Shown here: one piece after another, positions 16,992 to 28,353 of the stretch
Layout of the letters: every line of letters begins with the position of its first letter
Position numbering within the stretch: the stretch's first letter is position 1
DNA from: an uncultured Bacteroidales bacterium
GTDB lineage: Bacteria; Bacteroidota; Bacteroidia; Bacteroidales; Bacteroidaceae
Length of the DNA stretch: 41,676 nt
Reading direction: 5' to 3'
NCBI GenBank assembly: GCA_902779875.1
Contig: CACZCX010000031.1
Coordinates: 1-41,676 of the forward strand
Notes under the pieces: model-generated
What the model was told of the DNA's origin: nothing
The model's database searches: none
Seen by the model: only the letters and a program-made list of their open reading frames with translations
Translations under genes and position numbers: made by a program

Positions 16992-17861
16992 TCAGAGAGT
17001 GCGGCTGTCAAGTCGTGTAAGAATTGTGCGGTAATAGGCGGGAGTGACCGTGATGGTCTTGCCTGAGGGCTGGTCGAGCGTGATGGTAAGATGTCCGCGC
17101 TCCTTGCCGTAACGTACAATCTTGGAGGTGTTGACCAGGAACGAACGGCGGCATCGGATTATGGATGTGCCCTCCAGGTCCTCCTCAATTTTCTGGGTGC
17201 TGCAACGCAGCAGGTAGCTGGAAAGCTTACCTTCCAAATCATAATAAATCTGTACGTAATTATCCTGTGACTCTATATAGAATATGGAGTCCTCACTGAG
17301 CGACATCTTATGCTTGCCCTGGCTGTCACGGAACTGTATGAGAGGGTGGTCGGTTGATTCCATTATCTCACGCTTGTGGGTAACCTTGAAGAGTTCCAGT
17401 TCCTCCTTCTTGGCCTTGTACTGGGCATAGAACCAGATTATGGTGTAGGGGATGGCCAGTATGAGCGCCACGCAGAGCGGTATCCTGAGCAGCAACTGTG
17501 GTATTTCTACCGACCCGAGCTTGAAATAGACCGTAAAGAAGTAGTACTCAGCGGCTATGACAAAAAACTCCGCTATATGCCATACCAGAAGACGGCGTAC
17601 CGAAACGTCATGCTCATCGCTGTAATTAGAGAGCAGTATCTTGCTCAGTATGAGGGTGGCGATGGCGACTGTATAAAAGAGGGCGGTAACGCCGGCCTGT
17701 TTCCATGAGTGGAATCCGAACCAAGTGGTGGAGAATGCCAGTGACGGCTGGTAGAGTGCCATGAACAGCATGGAGAACAGTGACACAAACAGTACGGACT
17801 GCAGCAGGAAACGTCTCTGCAGGATCAGTTTGGGTACCGTTATGTTGCTGTTCTTGGTCAT
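16992..17861 (-). CDS. Membrane-bound LytTR transcriptional regulator
   Basis: I chose the ATG at 17861 (MTKNSNITVPKLIL); an open stretch above it begins only at a TTG. The N-terminal half has about four membrane helices (roughly residues 20-150). A short helical linker (AQYKAKKEELELFKVTH) follows, then a LytTR DNA-binding domain (about 185-289): SEDSIFYIESQDNYVQIYY, LLRCSTQKIEEDL, IIRCRRSFLVNTSKIV and the YYRTIL end. There is no receiver domain, so this is a one-component membrane regulator rather than a response regulator. It lies between the receptor (convergent, no gap) and guaA (divergent). Its targets and signal are unknown. Confidence 0.85.
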   Translation of the reverse strand: MTKNSNITVPKLILQRRFLLQSVLFVSLFSMLFMALYQPSLAFSTTWFGFHSWKQAGVTALFYTVAIATLILSKILLSNYSDEHDVSVRRLLVWHIAEFFVIAAEYYFFTVYFKLGSVEIPQLLLRIPLCVALILAIPYTIIWFYAQYKAKKEELELFKVTHKREIMESTDHPLIQFRDSQGKHKMSLSEDSIFYIESQDNYVQIYYDLEGKLSSYLLRCSTQKIEEDLEGTSIIRCRRSFLVNTSKIVRYGKERGHLTITLDQPSGKTITVTPAYYRTILTRLDSRTL

Positions 17862-18002
17862 GACAGCTGCGAAGTTACGCAAAATAGACTCTTCAAACAA
17901 ACCCTCTGTTCCAGTTTTTGGCTATTGGTTCGCGTTTGTGTAAAAAGTGTGAAGAGACAATATATGCTCTTTATATCATGCCTTAAAGAATCATATTTTT
18001 TG

Positions 18003-18010
18003 TAATTTTG
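18003..18010 (+). promoter_or_regulatory. Promoter -7 box for guaA
   Basis: TAATTTTG matches the Bacteroidetes -7 consensus, 31 bases before the guaA ATG. The -33 position has no good TTTG match. Confidence 0.5.
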
Positions 18011-18041
18011 CGGTCTCAAAATACCATCAAGTCAACAATCT

Positions 18042-19562
18042 ATGCAGAAGATCATTATTCTGGATTTCGGCTCACAGACCACACAGCTTATAGGCCGTAG
18101 GGTGAGAGAGCTTGACACGTTCTGCGAAATCCTCCCTTACAACAGTTTCCCTAAGGATGATCCTGACGTGATTGGCGTCATACTGAGCGGCTCACCCCTG
18201 AGCGTTTATGCCGATGACGCGTTCCGTCCGGACCTCTCAGGTATTATCGGTAAATATCCCGTGCTGGGTATTTGCTACGGCGCTCAGCTGCTCAGTTACA
18301 CATACGGCGGCAAGGTAGAGCAGGCCGGTACACGTGAATACGGAAGAGCCAATCTGGGATACATTGAGGAGGGTTGCCCCCTGTTCAAAGGTTTTGACAA
18401 GGGCTCACAGGTTTGGATGAGCCATGGTGACTCTATCACTGCAATTCCTGAAGGCTATAAGGTTACTGCAAGCACCGACAGCGTAAAGTTCGCCGCATTC
18501 CAGAACCTTGACAAGCGCGTATGGGGTGTCCAGTTCCATCCCGAGGTGGAGCATTCGCTCCAGGGCAGACTGCTGCTTGAGAATTTTGTAATCAATATCT
18601 GCGGAAGCCGCAAGGAGTGGACATCGGACTCATATATTGAAAAGACCGTTGCTGAACTCAAGGCTCAGCTGGGCTCTGACAGGGTTATCCTGGGACTGAG
18701 CGGCGGTGTGGACTCAACCGTTGCTGCCGTACTGCTCAACAAGGCTATCGGTCAGAACCTGACCTGTATATTCGTAAACCACGGACTGCTGCGTAAGAAC
18801 GAGTTCACCGACGTGATGCGTGACTACATGGGCCTGGGCCTGAATGTCAAGGGTGTGGATGCATCGGCCAAGTTCTTTAAGGACCTGGAGGGTGTGACCG
18901 ATCCTGAGAAGAAACGTAAGATCATAGGCCGCGACTTTATTGAGGTGTTTGATGCCGAGGCCTCCAAGATAACCGATGCCAAGTGGCTCGCCCAGGGTAC
19001 CATCTATCCTGACCGTATTGAGAGCCTCAACATAACCGGTAAGACTATCAAGAGCCATCATAACGTAGGCGGTCTGCCCGAGAAGATGGGACTCAAGCTC
19101 TGCGAGCCTCTCAAGTGGCTCTTCAAGGATGAGGTCCGTGCCATCGGCCGTCGTCTGGGTATTACCGAGAACCTCATAGGCCGTCATCCTTTCCCGGGTC
19201 CCGGTCTGGCAGTTAGAATAATCGGTGAGATTACTCCCCATAAGGTGTCCGTACTCCAGGAGGCCGATGCCATATTCATAAACGGCCTGCGCGAGTGGGG
19301 TCTCTATGACAAGATATGGCAGGCAGGCGCAATCCTTCTGGCTGACCGTACCGTCGGAGTAATGGGCGATGAACGTACCTTTGACAACGCCGTTGCACTG
19401 CGTGCCGTAACAAGCGTGGATGCCATGACAGCTGACTGGGCTGAGCTTCCATACAAGTTCATGCATGACATAAGCAACGAGATCATAAACAAGGTCAAGG
19501 GCGTGAACCGCGTATGTTACGACATCTCGTCAAAACCGCCTGCCACAATCGAGTGGGAGTAA
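18042..19562 (+). CDS. guaA: GMP synthase (glutamine-hydrolysing)
   Basis: At 506 residues this is full length for GuaA. The class I glutamine amidotransferase domain (1-185) has the nucleophile Cys78 in GICYGAQLL and the His166/Glu168 pair in FHPEVEH. The ATP-pyrophosphatase loop SGGVDS is at 220-225, with [12 protein letters not shown] following. The C-terminal dimerisation domain ends with the typical KPPATIEWE. The enzyme makes GMP from XMP, ATP and glutamine in the cytoplasm. It is monocistronic here, with its own -7 box and a clear terminator downstream. All catalytic motifs are present. Confidence 0.97.
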   Translation: MQKIIILDFGSQTTQLIGRRVRELDTFCEILPYNSFPKDDPDVIGVILSGSPLSVYADDAFRPDLSGIIGKYPVLGICYGAQLLSYTYGGKVEQAGTREYGRANLGYIEEGCPLFKGFDKGSQVWMSHGDSITAIPEGYKVTASTDSVKFAAFQNLDKRVWGVQFHPEVEHSLQGRLLLENFVINICGSRKEWTSDSYIEKTVAELKAQLGSDRVILGLSGGVDSTVAAVLLNKAIGQNLTCIFVNHGLLRKNEFTDVMRDYMGLGLNVKGVDASAKFFKDLEGVTDPEKKRKIIGRDFIEVFDAEASKITDAKWLAQGTIYPDRIESLNITGKTIKSHHNVGGLPEKMGLKLCEPLKWLFKDEVRAIGRRLGITENLIGRHPFPGPGLAVRIIGEITPHKVSVLQEADAIFINGLREWGLYDKIWQAGAILLADRTVGVMGDERTFDNAVALRAVTSVDAMTADWAELPYKFMHDISNEIINKVKGVNRVCYDISSKPPATIEWE

Positions 19563-19584
19563 TCCGTTGCTGATTCCTCATACA

Positions 19585-19623
19585 GAAGACCTTGCCTGTT
19601 TTTTCATGGGCAGGGTCTTTTTT
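19585..19623 (+). terminator. Intrinsic terminator of guaA
   Basis: AGACCTTGCCT (19587-19597) pairs with GGGCAGGGTCT (19608-19618), including two G-U pairs, followed by a run of T. It lies 24 bases after the guaA stop. Confidence 0.85.
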
Positions 19624-19660
19624 ATTTTAATATTTATTCACATTATCGGATATAATTGAC

Positions 19661-19668
19661 TATATTTG
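19661..19668 (+). promoter_or_regulatory. Promoter -7 box for the large lipoprotein gene
   Basis: TATATTTG is a perfect TAnnTTTG match 27 bases before the ATG at 19696; the -33 element is weak. Confidence 0.5.
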
Positions 19669-19695
19669 GCACATTGAACATTAAATAAAAGGATT

Positions 19696-21642
19696 ATGAA
19701 ACGCATTTGTATACTATCCATGCTGCTTACAGCAACATTGCTTTGTCTCTCATGTGAAGATGACGATCATTTTGACCATAATGGCAATGGTTATGACATG
19801 AATGTAGCTTTCCGTCATGTGGACCTTACAGGAGCCACAACCCTTGCTCTTGCTGCCGAAGCCGGCAGTGCCAGAGTCATGACCAGGGGCGAGGGCGACA
19901 ATAACGGACAGCCGCAGTTCAACTACGCGTCGCCTCTTTACAAGGTATCGGCCGACGGTACTATGGTTGAGGTATCATATGATGTCGAGGTGGTCACAAA
20001 GTCAAAGGACCATGAGACTGATGAAACCATAGAGACCAGAGATTCACTGACAACCAATCTGAGACTTAAGATTGAGTACATATATGCTATCAGTGACAAA
20101 TGGCTTCTGCTCTGCAACTGCTGTTATGACTATCCCGGATATGACGAACTGCCCGACGGTAACCTGAAAGCCTCGGTCAACCGTCTTCTCGTTGACCAGA
20201 ATAATATTAATATGAACTATATGGTACGACTTAGTGACGGAGCTCTGTTCCTGTTGGACCAAGGTCCTTCTACACCGTCACTGTGCAATCCGGGGATGGC
20301 TCATACCCAGAATGACGTACAGGGAGTGATAGAGATTATCGGTCGTGATATCTATTATCTGGATCATAATCCTTCACTTGCCCGTATGGAAGACCGCGGT
20401 AACGTCCTTGATGTGTCGTATGTGCTGAATTCAAGTTTCTACATCGATTTCCTTTTGAATACGGGTTCGGTGTTGGGAGTCATACCCTCTTTTGCTCAGG
20501 ACGGAAGCAGGGTGCAGGGACGTCCATCCGTGATATTCCCGGGAGGTAACGAGGCGGTTGCCATACAGGGAACAGCTGCCACTGACAAGGATTTTGACCT
20601 GATGCTTGTTGATAACGAACTTTATTTGTCACGTAACAACGGATATACCCAGGAGGAGATTGATTATCCTTTAAGCAGGGCATCCTTTATAGTTGGTGAA
20701 ACTGAGTATACGCCCAATTTGCAGACAAGTGAATTTGATTGGCAGACAAACTACAGCATCTATAATGTCACGGTTCCGGAGGGTTCAAAGATTACCATTA
20801 AGGATTCCAATGGAACAGTATACAAGGTTTGCGAATGTGATAATTTTTCAATACCGGACAATGTGACTGTGGTATGTGAAATACGTAAAGAGCAGGAGCT
20901 TTCTGGATATACCGAGTACGTCTTCCCGGAGGGTACTTATGAATTCTATTTTCAATTAGCTGAATGGGGAGGTATGATGCAGTTCGCGCCCGAGGGATGG
21001 AGTTCCGCTCGGGAGCCTGATTTCCAGTTCGGATGTGACCGCTATACCCGAGGCGATAAGGCAGCTTTCTATAAAGTGGTCATTGAAGACGGCGTACCCT
21101 CACTGACTGAGGAACCGGTTCTCACGTACTTTGGTCCTACTCCCCATCTTACCACCCACGGGCAGTCATACTATGATTGCCGTCACAACCATTTCATTAC
21201 GGGAGGAGTCGTAAGCTGGTTTGGAGAAAAGGGCGGACGCGCAATTCTTTGTCGTGCAGACCTTGTAAACAGTACGTACAACGAGGTGGAACTCCCGACG
21301 CATTTCCCGCAGAATCTGAATGAATTCCATGACGGAGTGGCTTATGTGGCTGACGGAAACACCGGTTATTACGAGTGCTCGCTCTCAACGGTTCAGGAGA
21401 CTCTTGTCCCCATAGACCTGACTGCTCTGAGTCAGTACCGTTCCAGCATGACTACCGACTTGTCGGCACCCAAATATGACAATGCTCTTGGCGTTCTTGT
21501 CATGACTGCTTACCTTCAGGACGGAACCAGACTTACTGTTTATGTCGATGTCGATGGCCCGGACAAGGCCAAGGCTCGTGTATTTGCTACCCAGGCTCAC
21601 GGTGCCGGTGTAGTGATCTCTTCACTGGTAAGACTGAACTAA
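19696..21642 (+). CDS. Large surface lipoprotein of unknown function
   Basis: I do not recognise this 648-residue protein. It has a lipoprotein signal ending CLSC (Cys20), followed at once by EDDDHFD. An acidic stretch right after the lipidated Cys is the known surface-export signal for Bacteroidetes lipoproteins, so the protein is probably cell-surface exposed. Residues 63-65 read TRG, in the place where fimbrillins have TRA. The body is rich in Tyr, Asp and Gly, with many short beta-like segments and repeated phrases such as KWLLLCNCCYDY, GRDIYYLDHN and HDGVAYVADGNTGYYE; this would fit a beta-propeller-like or all-beta fold, but that is a guess. It stands alone between the guaA terminator and the thiamine riboswitch. 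Confidence 0.8.
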   Translation: MKRICILSMLLTATLLCLSCEDDDHFDHNGNGYDMNVAFRHVDLTGATTLALAAEAGSARVMTRGEGDNNGQPQFNYASPLYKVSADGTMVEVSYDVEVVTKSKDHETDETIETRDSLTTNLRLKIEYIYAISDKWLLLCNCCYDYPGYDELPDGNLKASVNRLLVDQNNINMNYMVRLSDGALFLLDQGPSTPSLCNPGMAHTQNDVQGVIEIIGRDIYYLDHNPSLARMEDRGNVLDVSYVLNSSFYIDFLLNTGSVLGVIPSFAQDGSRVQGRPSVIFPGGNEAVAIQGTAATDKDFDLMLVDNELYLSRNNGYTQEEIDYPLSRASFIVGETEYTPNLQTSEFDWQTNYSIYNVTVPEGSKITIKDSNGTVYKVCECDNFSIPDNVTVVCEIRKEQELSGYTEYVFPEGTYEFYFQLAEWGGMMQFAPEGWSSAREPDFQFGCDRYTRGDKAAFYKVVIEDGVPSLTEEPVLTYFGPTPHLTTHGQSYYDCRHNHFITGGVVSWFGEKGGRAILCRADLVNSTYNEVELPTHFPQNLNEFHDGVAYVADGNTGYYECSLSTVQETLVPIDLTALSQYRSSMTTDLSAPKYDNALGVLVMTAYLQDGTRLTVYVDVDGPDKAKARVFATQAHGAGVVISSLVRLN

Positions 21643-21734
21643 AGGTTACATATTGGGCCTTGGTGTAACTCATTAACACTTTTTGTCCGGACAGTCCCTT
21701 TCGGGTTCAGAAAAAAGGAGTAACTCTGCAGCCG

Positions 21735-21830
21735 AAATTGAACTCGGGGTGCTGATGTGTCCGGGACACAGAGGCTGAGATCATACCCAATGTACCTGAT
21801 GCGGGTAATGCCGCCGTAGGAAACAATAGT
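21735..21830 (+). promoter_or_regulatory. TPP riboswitch (THI element)
   Basis: Conserved TPP aptamer blocks appear in order: ACTCGGGGTGCT (21742-21753), a P3 hairpin GTGTC-cgg-GACAC (21757-21769), GGCTGAGATCATACCC (21773-21788), then ACCTGATGCGGGTAATGCC and GCCGTAGGAAA. The closing stem P1 is ATTG (21737-21740) with CAAT (21824-21827). It lies just upstream of thiS and should reduce expression of the whole thiamine operon when TPP is high. A seven-T run (21860-21866) lies between the aptamer and thiS, but I could not trace a convincing terminator stem, so the mode of control is open. Confidence 0.93.
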
Positions 21831-21875
21831 GGAATGACTGTATACAGTTGCCCGGAGCTTTTTTTATGCCTGAAT

Positions 21876-22073
21876 ATGAAGATAAGGATCAACAGCAAGG
21901 AGACAGAGACTGGCGCTGCCACACTCATGGAACTGGCCCGTGAGATGGGACTGCCGGCCAAAGGCGTGGCTATGGCCGTAAACAACCGTATGGTGCCCCG
22001 TGGAGAGTGGAGTGCCACCTCAGTCAGGGAAGGTGAGGATATAGTGATAATAAAGGCTGTGTGCGGAGGATGA
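21876..22073 (+). CDS. thiS: Sulfur carrier protein ThiS
   Basis: The ATG at 21876 gives a 65-residue protein, the usual ThiS length; the frame is open above it but that part lies in the riboswitch region. It begins MKIRINSKETET and has the ubiquitin-like pattern GVAMAVNNRMVPRGEW...EGEDIVIIKAVCGG. The C-terminal Gly-Gly is the site that ThiF adenylates and that then carries the thiocarboxylate sulfur to ThiG. The stop overlaps the thiE ATG (ATGA). It is the first gene after the TPP riboswitch. Confidence 0.95.
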   Translation: MKIRINSKETETGAATLMELAREMGLPAKGVAMAVNNRMVPRGEWSATSVREGEDIVIIKAVCGG

Positions 22074-22626
22074 TACAGTTCATATCACACCACAACGAGC
22101 GGTTCGGCTACCTGGACTCCATACGCGTGGCGCTGGAGGGCGGATGCCGCTGGATACAGCCCGTAAGTCAGGTGCCACTTTCATTATCGATGACCGCGTG
22201 GAGCTGGTCCGTGAACTGGGTGCCGACGGTGTGCATCTGGGACTTAAGGATATGCCCATAGCCGATGCACGCCGCATACTGGGTGACCGGTTCATAATAG
22301 GGGGTACTGCCAACACCTTTGATGATGTGAAGTCGCATTGGGAAGCCGGGGCCGATTACATCGGTTGCGGCCCGTTCCGTTTTACCACCACCAAGAAGAA
22401 TCTGTCGCCCATACTGGGACTGGAGGGTTACCGCAACATAATGAGCCAAATGAAAGAGCATGGGATAGAGATTCCTCTGGTTGCCATAGGCGGTATAGAG
22501 GCATCGGACATACCGGCTATAATGGAGACCGGTGTGAGCGGTATCGCGCTTAGCGGAACGGTGCTGCGTGACGAGAACCCGGCAGAAAAGATGAAACAGA
22601 TAATAAAAATACTACAGAATGGATAA
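22070..22626 (+). pseudogene. thiE: Thiamine phosphate synthase, internally deleted and frameshifted
   Basis: From the ATG at 22070 the first frame reads MIQFISHHNERFGYL...EGGCRWIQ, the ThiE N-terminus. The homologous frame then shifts: RKSGATFIIDDRVELV onward to 22626 is in another frame. In an intact ThiE about 25 residues separate WIQ from GATF; here only 11 bases do (22160-22170), so roughly 64 bases seem to be missing. The lost part includes the QLRxK segment and helix that bind the pyrimidine pyrophosphate. The rest is well preserved (GADGVHLG, IIGGTANTF, GCGPFRFTTTKKN, VAIGGI, GIALSG), suggesting a recent lesion or an assembly error. A start at 22144 would give a 160-residue protein without the first barrel strands, unlikely to be active. 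It overlaps thiG by 8 bases. Confidence 0.8.
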
Positions 22627-23392
22627 ACTAATTATTGCAGGACGTGAGTTCAACTCCCGTCTGTTCCTGGGAACCGGCAAATTCAGTAACAGTGAGCTTA
22701 TGTCAAAGGCCATAGAGGCATCGGGCACGGAGATGGTGACTGTGGCCATGAAACGCGTGGAACTTGAGGACAGGCAGGATGACCTGCTCACCCATATCAC
22801 GCAGTTCAGTAACATACAGCTGTTGCCAAACACGTCGGGCGTACGTAATGCCGAGGAGGCTGTGTTTGCCGCCCAGATGGCCCGTGAGGCTTTCGGAACC
22901 AACTGGCTCAAACTTGAGATACACCCGGATCCACGTTATCTGCTGCCGGATTCCGTTGAGACACTCAAGGCCACGGAGCAGCTGGTAAAGCTTGGATTCG
23001 TGGTGCTGCCGTACTGTCAGGCCGATCCCACACTCTGCAAGCATCTTGAGGAGGCCGGTGCGGCTACCGTTATGCCGCTTGCCGCACCCATCGGCACAAA
23101 CAAGGGACTTCGTATGAAGGATTTCCTGCAGATCATAATCGAGCAGGCTACCGTACCAGTGGTGGTCGATGCAGGAATAGGCGCTCCCAGCCATGCCGCC
23201 GAGGCTATGGAGATGGGTGCCGACTGTTGTCTGGTCAACACCGCCATCGCCGTGGCCGGTGATCCCGTAGCCATGGCCGATGCATTCCGCCAGGCCGTGA
23301 TTGCCGGACGTCAGGCTTACCTGGCCGGTCTTGGTGCCATAAGTGACAGTGCCGATGCTACAAGCCCGCTTACTTCATTCCTTAACCTCTAA
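22619..23392 (+). CDS. thiG: Thiazole synthase ThiG
   Basis: This is a 257-residue TIM-barrel enzyme of normal length. It opens [19 protein letters not shown] and contains the Schiff-base lysine Lys98 in [42 protein letters not shown], the phosphate-binding end of the barrel, follows. ThiG forms the thiazole ring from deoxyxylulose 5-phosphate, dehydroglycine supplied by ThiH, and the sulfur of ThiS thiocarboxylate. The ATG overlaps the end of the broken thiE frame by 8 bases, and the stop is 9 bases before thiC. The sequence is intact. Confidence 0.97.
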   Translation: MDKLIIAGREFNSRLFLGTGKFSNSELMSKAIEASGTEMVTVAMKRVELEDRQDDLLTHITQFSNIQLLPNTSGVRNAEEAVFAAQMAREAFGTNWLKLEIHPDPRYLLPDSVETLKATEQLVKLGFVVLPYCQADPTLCKHLEEAGAATVMPLAAPIGTNKGLRMKDFLQIIIEQATVPVVVDAGIGAPSHAAEAMEMGADCCLVNTAIAVAGDPVAMADAFRQAVIAGRQAYLAGLGAISDSADATSPLTSFLNL

Positions 23393-25797
<2,405 letters not shown>

Positions 25798-25809
25798 AAA
25801 CACCGAAAA

Positions 25810-26943
25810 ATGTTTTCAGACGAATTAGAGAATATAAGTTGGGAAGAGACTACAGAACGGATAGCCTCCATGACCGATAATGACGTACGCCGCGCATTGG
25901 CCAAGAGCCATTGTGACGTGAATGATTTCATGGCTCTGCTGTCACCTGCCGCCGAGCCTTATCTTGAGACTATGGCGCGGCTGTCACGCAAATATACCGA
26001 GGAGCGGTTCGGACGTACCATATCCATGTTCATACCGCTTTACATAACGAACTCATGCTCCAATTCTTGCGTTTATTGCGGGTTCCACCGCGAGAACCCC
26101 ATGGCACGCACCATACTTACCCCGGAGCAGATAGAGGATGAGTACCGCGCCATAAAGCAGTTGGCTCCTTTTGAGAATATACTGCTGGTTACGGGCGAGA
26201 ACCCCGCCAAGGCCGGAGTACCCTATATAGCCAAGGCCATTGACATAGCCAAGCGCTATTTCTCGAATATCAAGATTGAGGTCATGCCGCTGTCTGCAGA
26301 AGATTATCTGGAACTGACACATCACGGACTTAACGGAGTTATCTGCTTCCAGGAGACCTACCATAAGGAAAACTACAATATCTACCATCCGCGTGGCATG
26401 AAAAGCCGCTTTGAATGGCGCTGCAACGGGTTTGACCGCATGGGACAGGCCGGTGTCCACTCTATCGGCATGGGCGTGCTCATCGGACTTGAAAAAGAGT
26501 GGCGGACCGATGTCACCATGATGGCCTACCATCTGCGTTACCTGCAGAAACACTACTGGCGTACCAAGTACTCGGTCAATTTCCCGCGTATGCGCCCTGC
26601 GCAGAATGAGGGATTCCAACCCAATTGCATAATGACTGACCGTGAACTGGCACAGGCCACGTTTGCCATGCGCATATTCGACCATGACGTGGATATATCA
26701 TACTCCACACGTGAGCCTGCCTATATACGTGACAACATGTGCACCTTAGGCGTGACCACCATGTCGGCGCAGAGCCGCGTGAATCCCGGCGGTTACCACA
26801 CCTATCCTCAGGCGCTCGAGCAGTTCTCGGTCAATGACGAGCGTACAGCCAAGGTGATAAACCGACGCCTGAGGGAACTTGGACGTGAACCGGTCTGGAA
26901 AGACTGGGACGCATCATTTGACTTGTTCGGTAAAGCTATATGA
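25810..26943 (+). CDS. thiH: 2-iminoacetate synthase ThiH (tyrosine lyase)
   Basis: This 377-residue radical SAM protein carries the cluster motif CxxxCxxC at Cys83, Cys87 and Cys90 (NSCSNSCVYCGF), preceded by MFIPLYIT. It continues with ILLVTGENP, VMPLSAEDYLELTHHGLNGV, FQETYH and SVNFPRMRPAQN, all typical of ThiH. It cleaves tyrosine to give dehydroglycine for ThiG, the anaerobic route, which fits a gut anaerobe without ThiO. The start is 12 bases after thiF; the stop overlaps the next gene by 4 bases. Confidence 0.96.
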   Translation: MFSDELENISWEETTERIASMTDNDVRRALAKSHCDVNDFMALLSPAAEPYLETMARLSRKYTEERFGRTISMFIPLYITNSCSNSCVYCGFHRENPMARTILTPEQIEDEYRAIKQLAPFENILLVTGENPAKAGVPYIAKAIDIAKRYFSNIKIEVMPLSAEDYLELTHHGLNGVICFQETYHKENYNIYHPRGMKSRFEWRCNGFDRMGQAGVHSIGMGVLIGLEKEWRTDVTMMAYHLRYLQKHYWRTKYSVNFPRMRPAQNEGFQPNCIMTDRELAQATFAMRIFDHDVDISYSTREPAYIRDNMCTLGVTTMSAQSRVNPGGYHTYPQALEQFSVNDERTAKVINRRLRELGREPVWKDWDASFDLFGKAI

Positions 26944-27476
26944 CAATTGTAATAACCAAACCTGATTTCCTTGTTGCTGAGGCTCTGCGCATAGTGGAGC
27001 TGCTGGGCCGCTCCGATGTGGACCTTGTCCATATACGTAAGCCCGGTTCAACTGTTGATGAACTGGAACGTCTGCTGCAGGAACTTCCATCAGCGGTATA
27101 CGGCCGCCTGGTGCTGCATGACCATTTTGAACTGGCCGTGAAGTACGGCCTGCACGGAGTGCATCTGAACAGCCGTAATCCGGAGCCTCCTCAGGGATGG
27201 CATGGCTCGGTGAGCCGTTCATGCCATTCCATTCAGGAACTGGCCGGATGCAGGGGTGAGGGGCTGGACTATATGAGCCTGTCACCCGTATTCGACAGCA
27301 TATCAAAACAGGGGTACCGTTCGGCGTTCAGCCGTGACGAGATCCTTGCCGCACACCGTGACGGCATTATTGACAGCCGTGTGCTGGCGCTTGGAGGAGT
27401 GACTTTCAGCCGTATACCTGAGGTCCTGGAGATGGGTTTTGGTGGAGCAATGATACTTGGAGACGCATGGAAATAG
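26940..27476 (+). CDS. ThiE/TenI-like protein (second copy)
   Basis: This 178-residue TIM-barrel protein is of the ThiE/TenI superfamily. It has VDLVHIRKPGST in place of the ThiE QLRxK segment, then VLHDHFELAVKYGLHGVHLN, SRSCHSIQEL, DYMSLSPVFDSISKQGY and VLALGGVTFSRIPEVLEMGFGGAMILG. Family members make thiamine phosphate from HMP-PP and thiazole phosphate (ThiE) or aromatise the thiazole (TenI). In Bacteroides the corresponding gene is called tenI. Because the first thiE is broken in this window, this copy may have to carry the ThiE step; that is inference. It overlaps thiH by 4 bases and thiD by 10. Confidence 0.88.
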   Translation: MTIVITKPDFLVAEALRIVELLGRSDVDLVHIRKPGSTVDELERLLQELPSAVYGRLVLHDHFELAVKYGLHGVHLNSRNPEPPQGWHGSVSRSCHSIQELAGCRGEGLDYMSLSPVFDSISKQGYRSAFSRDEILAAHRDGIIDSRVLALGGVTFSRIPEVLEMGFGGAMILGDAWK

Positions 27477-28267
27477 TATTAAGCATAGCGGGCAGTGACC
27501 CGTCGGCAGGGGCCGGCATACAGCAGGACCTCAAGACCATAACCGCCATGGGCTGTTATGGGGCAACAGTGATAACGGCACTTACGTCACAGAACACGGT
27601 AGGGGTGCAGGGCATGACGGCTGTATCGGCCGAACTTGTCCGTTCCCAGCTCTGTTCGGTGCTCGACGACCTTAACGTCAGTGCCATCAAGATAGGACAG
27701 ATTCCCACCCTGGAGGTGGCTGAGACCATAGTCAGGACTTTGGCTACACATCCGGCGGCCAGGGGTGTGCCCGTCGTGTATGACCCGGTGATGGTATCCA
27801 CCAGCGGACGCCGTCTCATGGAACCGGACTGTATGGATTATATCAAGGATATGCTCATGGAGCGCTGTACGCTCGTAACGCCCAACCTTCCTGAGGCCGA
27901 GGCTCTGCTGGGTGGCAAGCTCTCTTCCATAAGCGACATAGACAGGGGCGGCCATGAGCTGAGTTCCCGTTTCCGTACCGCGTTCCTGCTCAAGGGCGGC
28001 CATGCCGAGGTGGAGGAGATGGTGGACCGTCTCTTCTATGCCGATGGAACCACGCGCAGTTTCTACAGCAAACGCATCCACTCATCGAACCTGCACGGCA
28101 CGGGATGCACCCTGTCATCGGCCATAGCGGCAGCCCTGGCACAGGGTCTTGACCTGGCCAAGGCGGTCGAGACGGGCAAGTCCCTGGTTACCCAAGCCAT
28201 AACCCGCGGACGTAACCTGCAAATAGGACACGGCAACGGTCCGCTCTGGTCTTTTGACGTGAGGTGA
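27467..28267 (+). CDS. thiD: Hydroxymethylpyrimidine/phosphomethylpyrimidine kinase ThiD
   Basis: This 266-residue ribokinase-like enzyme starts IVLSIAGSDPSAGAGIQQDLKT, the substrate-binding signature. It has YDPVMVSTSGRRLM, LVTPNLPEAEALLG, FLLKGGHAE and the ATP-site anion hole HGTGCTLSSAIAAALAQG. It phosphorylates HMP to HMP-P and HMP-PP, the substrate of ThiE. The start overlaps the previous gene by 10 bases, and it is the last gene of the TPP-controlled operon. I saw no strong terminator before the next promoter at 28285. Confidence 0.96.
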   Translation: MEIVLSIAGSDPSAGAGIQQDLKTITAMGCYGATVITALTSQNTVGVQGMTAVSAELVRSQLCSVLDDLNVSAIKIGQIPTLEVAETIVRTLATHPAARGVPVVYDPVMVSTSGRRLMEPDCMDYIKDMLMERCTLVTPNLPEAEALLGGKLSSISDIDRGGHELSSRFRTAFLLKGGHAEVEEMVDRLFYADGTTRSFYSKRIHSSNLHGTGCTLSSAIAAALAQGLDLAKAVETGKSLVTQAITRGRNLQIGHGNGPLWSFDVR

Positions 28268-28284
28268 AGTTCTGAACGGCGGGA

Positions 28285-28315
28285 TTTGATTTGTCGTATC
28301 ATTTTACTACTTTTG
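28285..28315 (+). promoter_or_regulatory. Strong Bacteroidetes-type promoter for the GH3 gene
   Basis: TTTG (28285-28288), exactly 19 bases, then TACTTTTG (28308-28315): both boxes match the Bacteroidetes consensus TTTG-N19-TAnnTTTG. It ends 38 bases before the ATG at 28354 and separates this gene from the thiamine operon. Confidence 0.8.
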
Positions 28316-28353
28316 GATTCCCAAACCAACTATATTACTAAAACAATCATGTT

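Noticed and set aside
22140-22180. Programmed frameshift in thiE
   Set aside because: A frameshift would not restore the missing 20 or so residues that bind the substrate.
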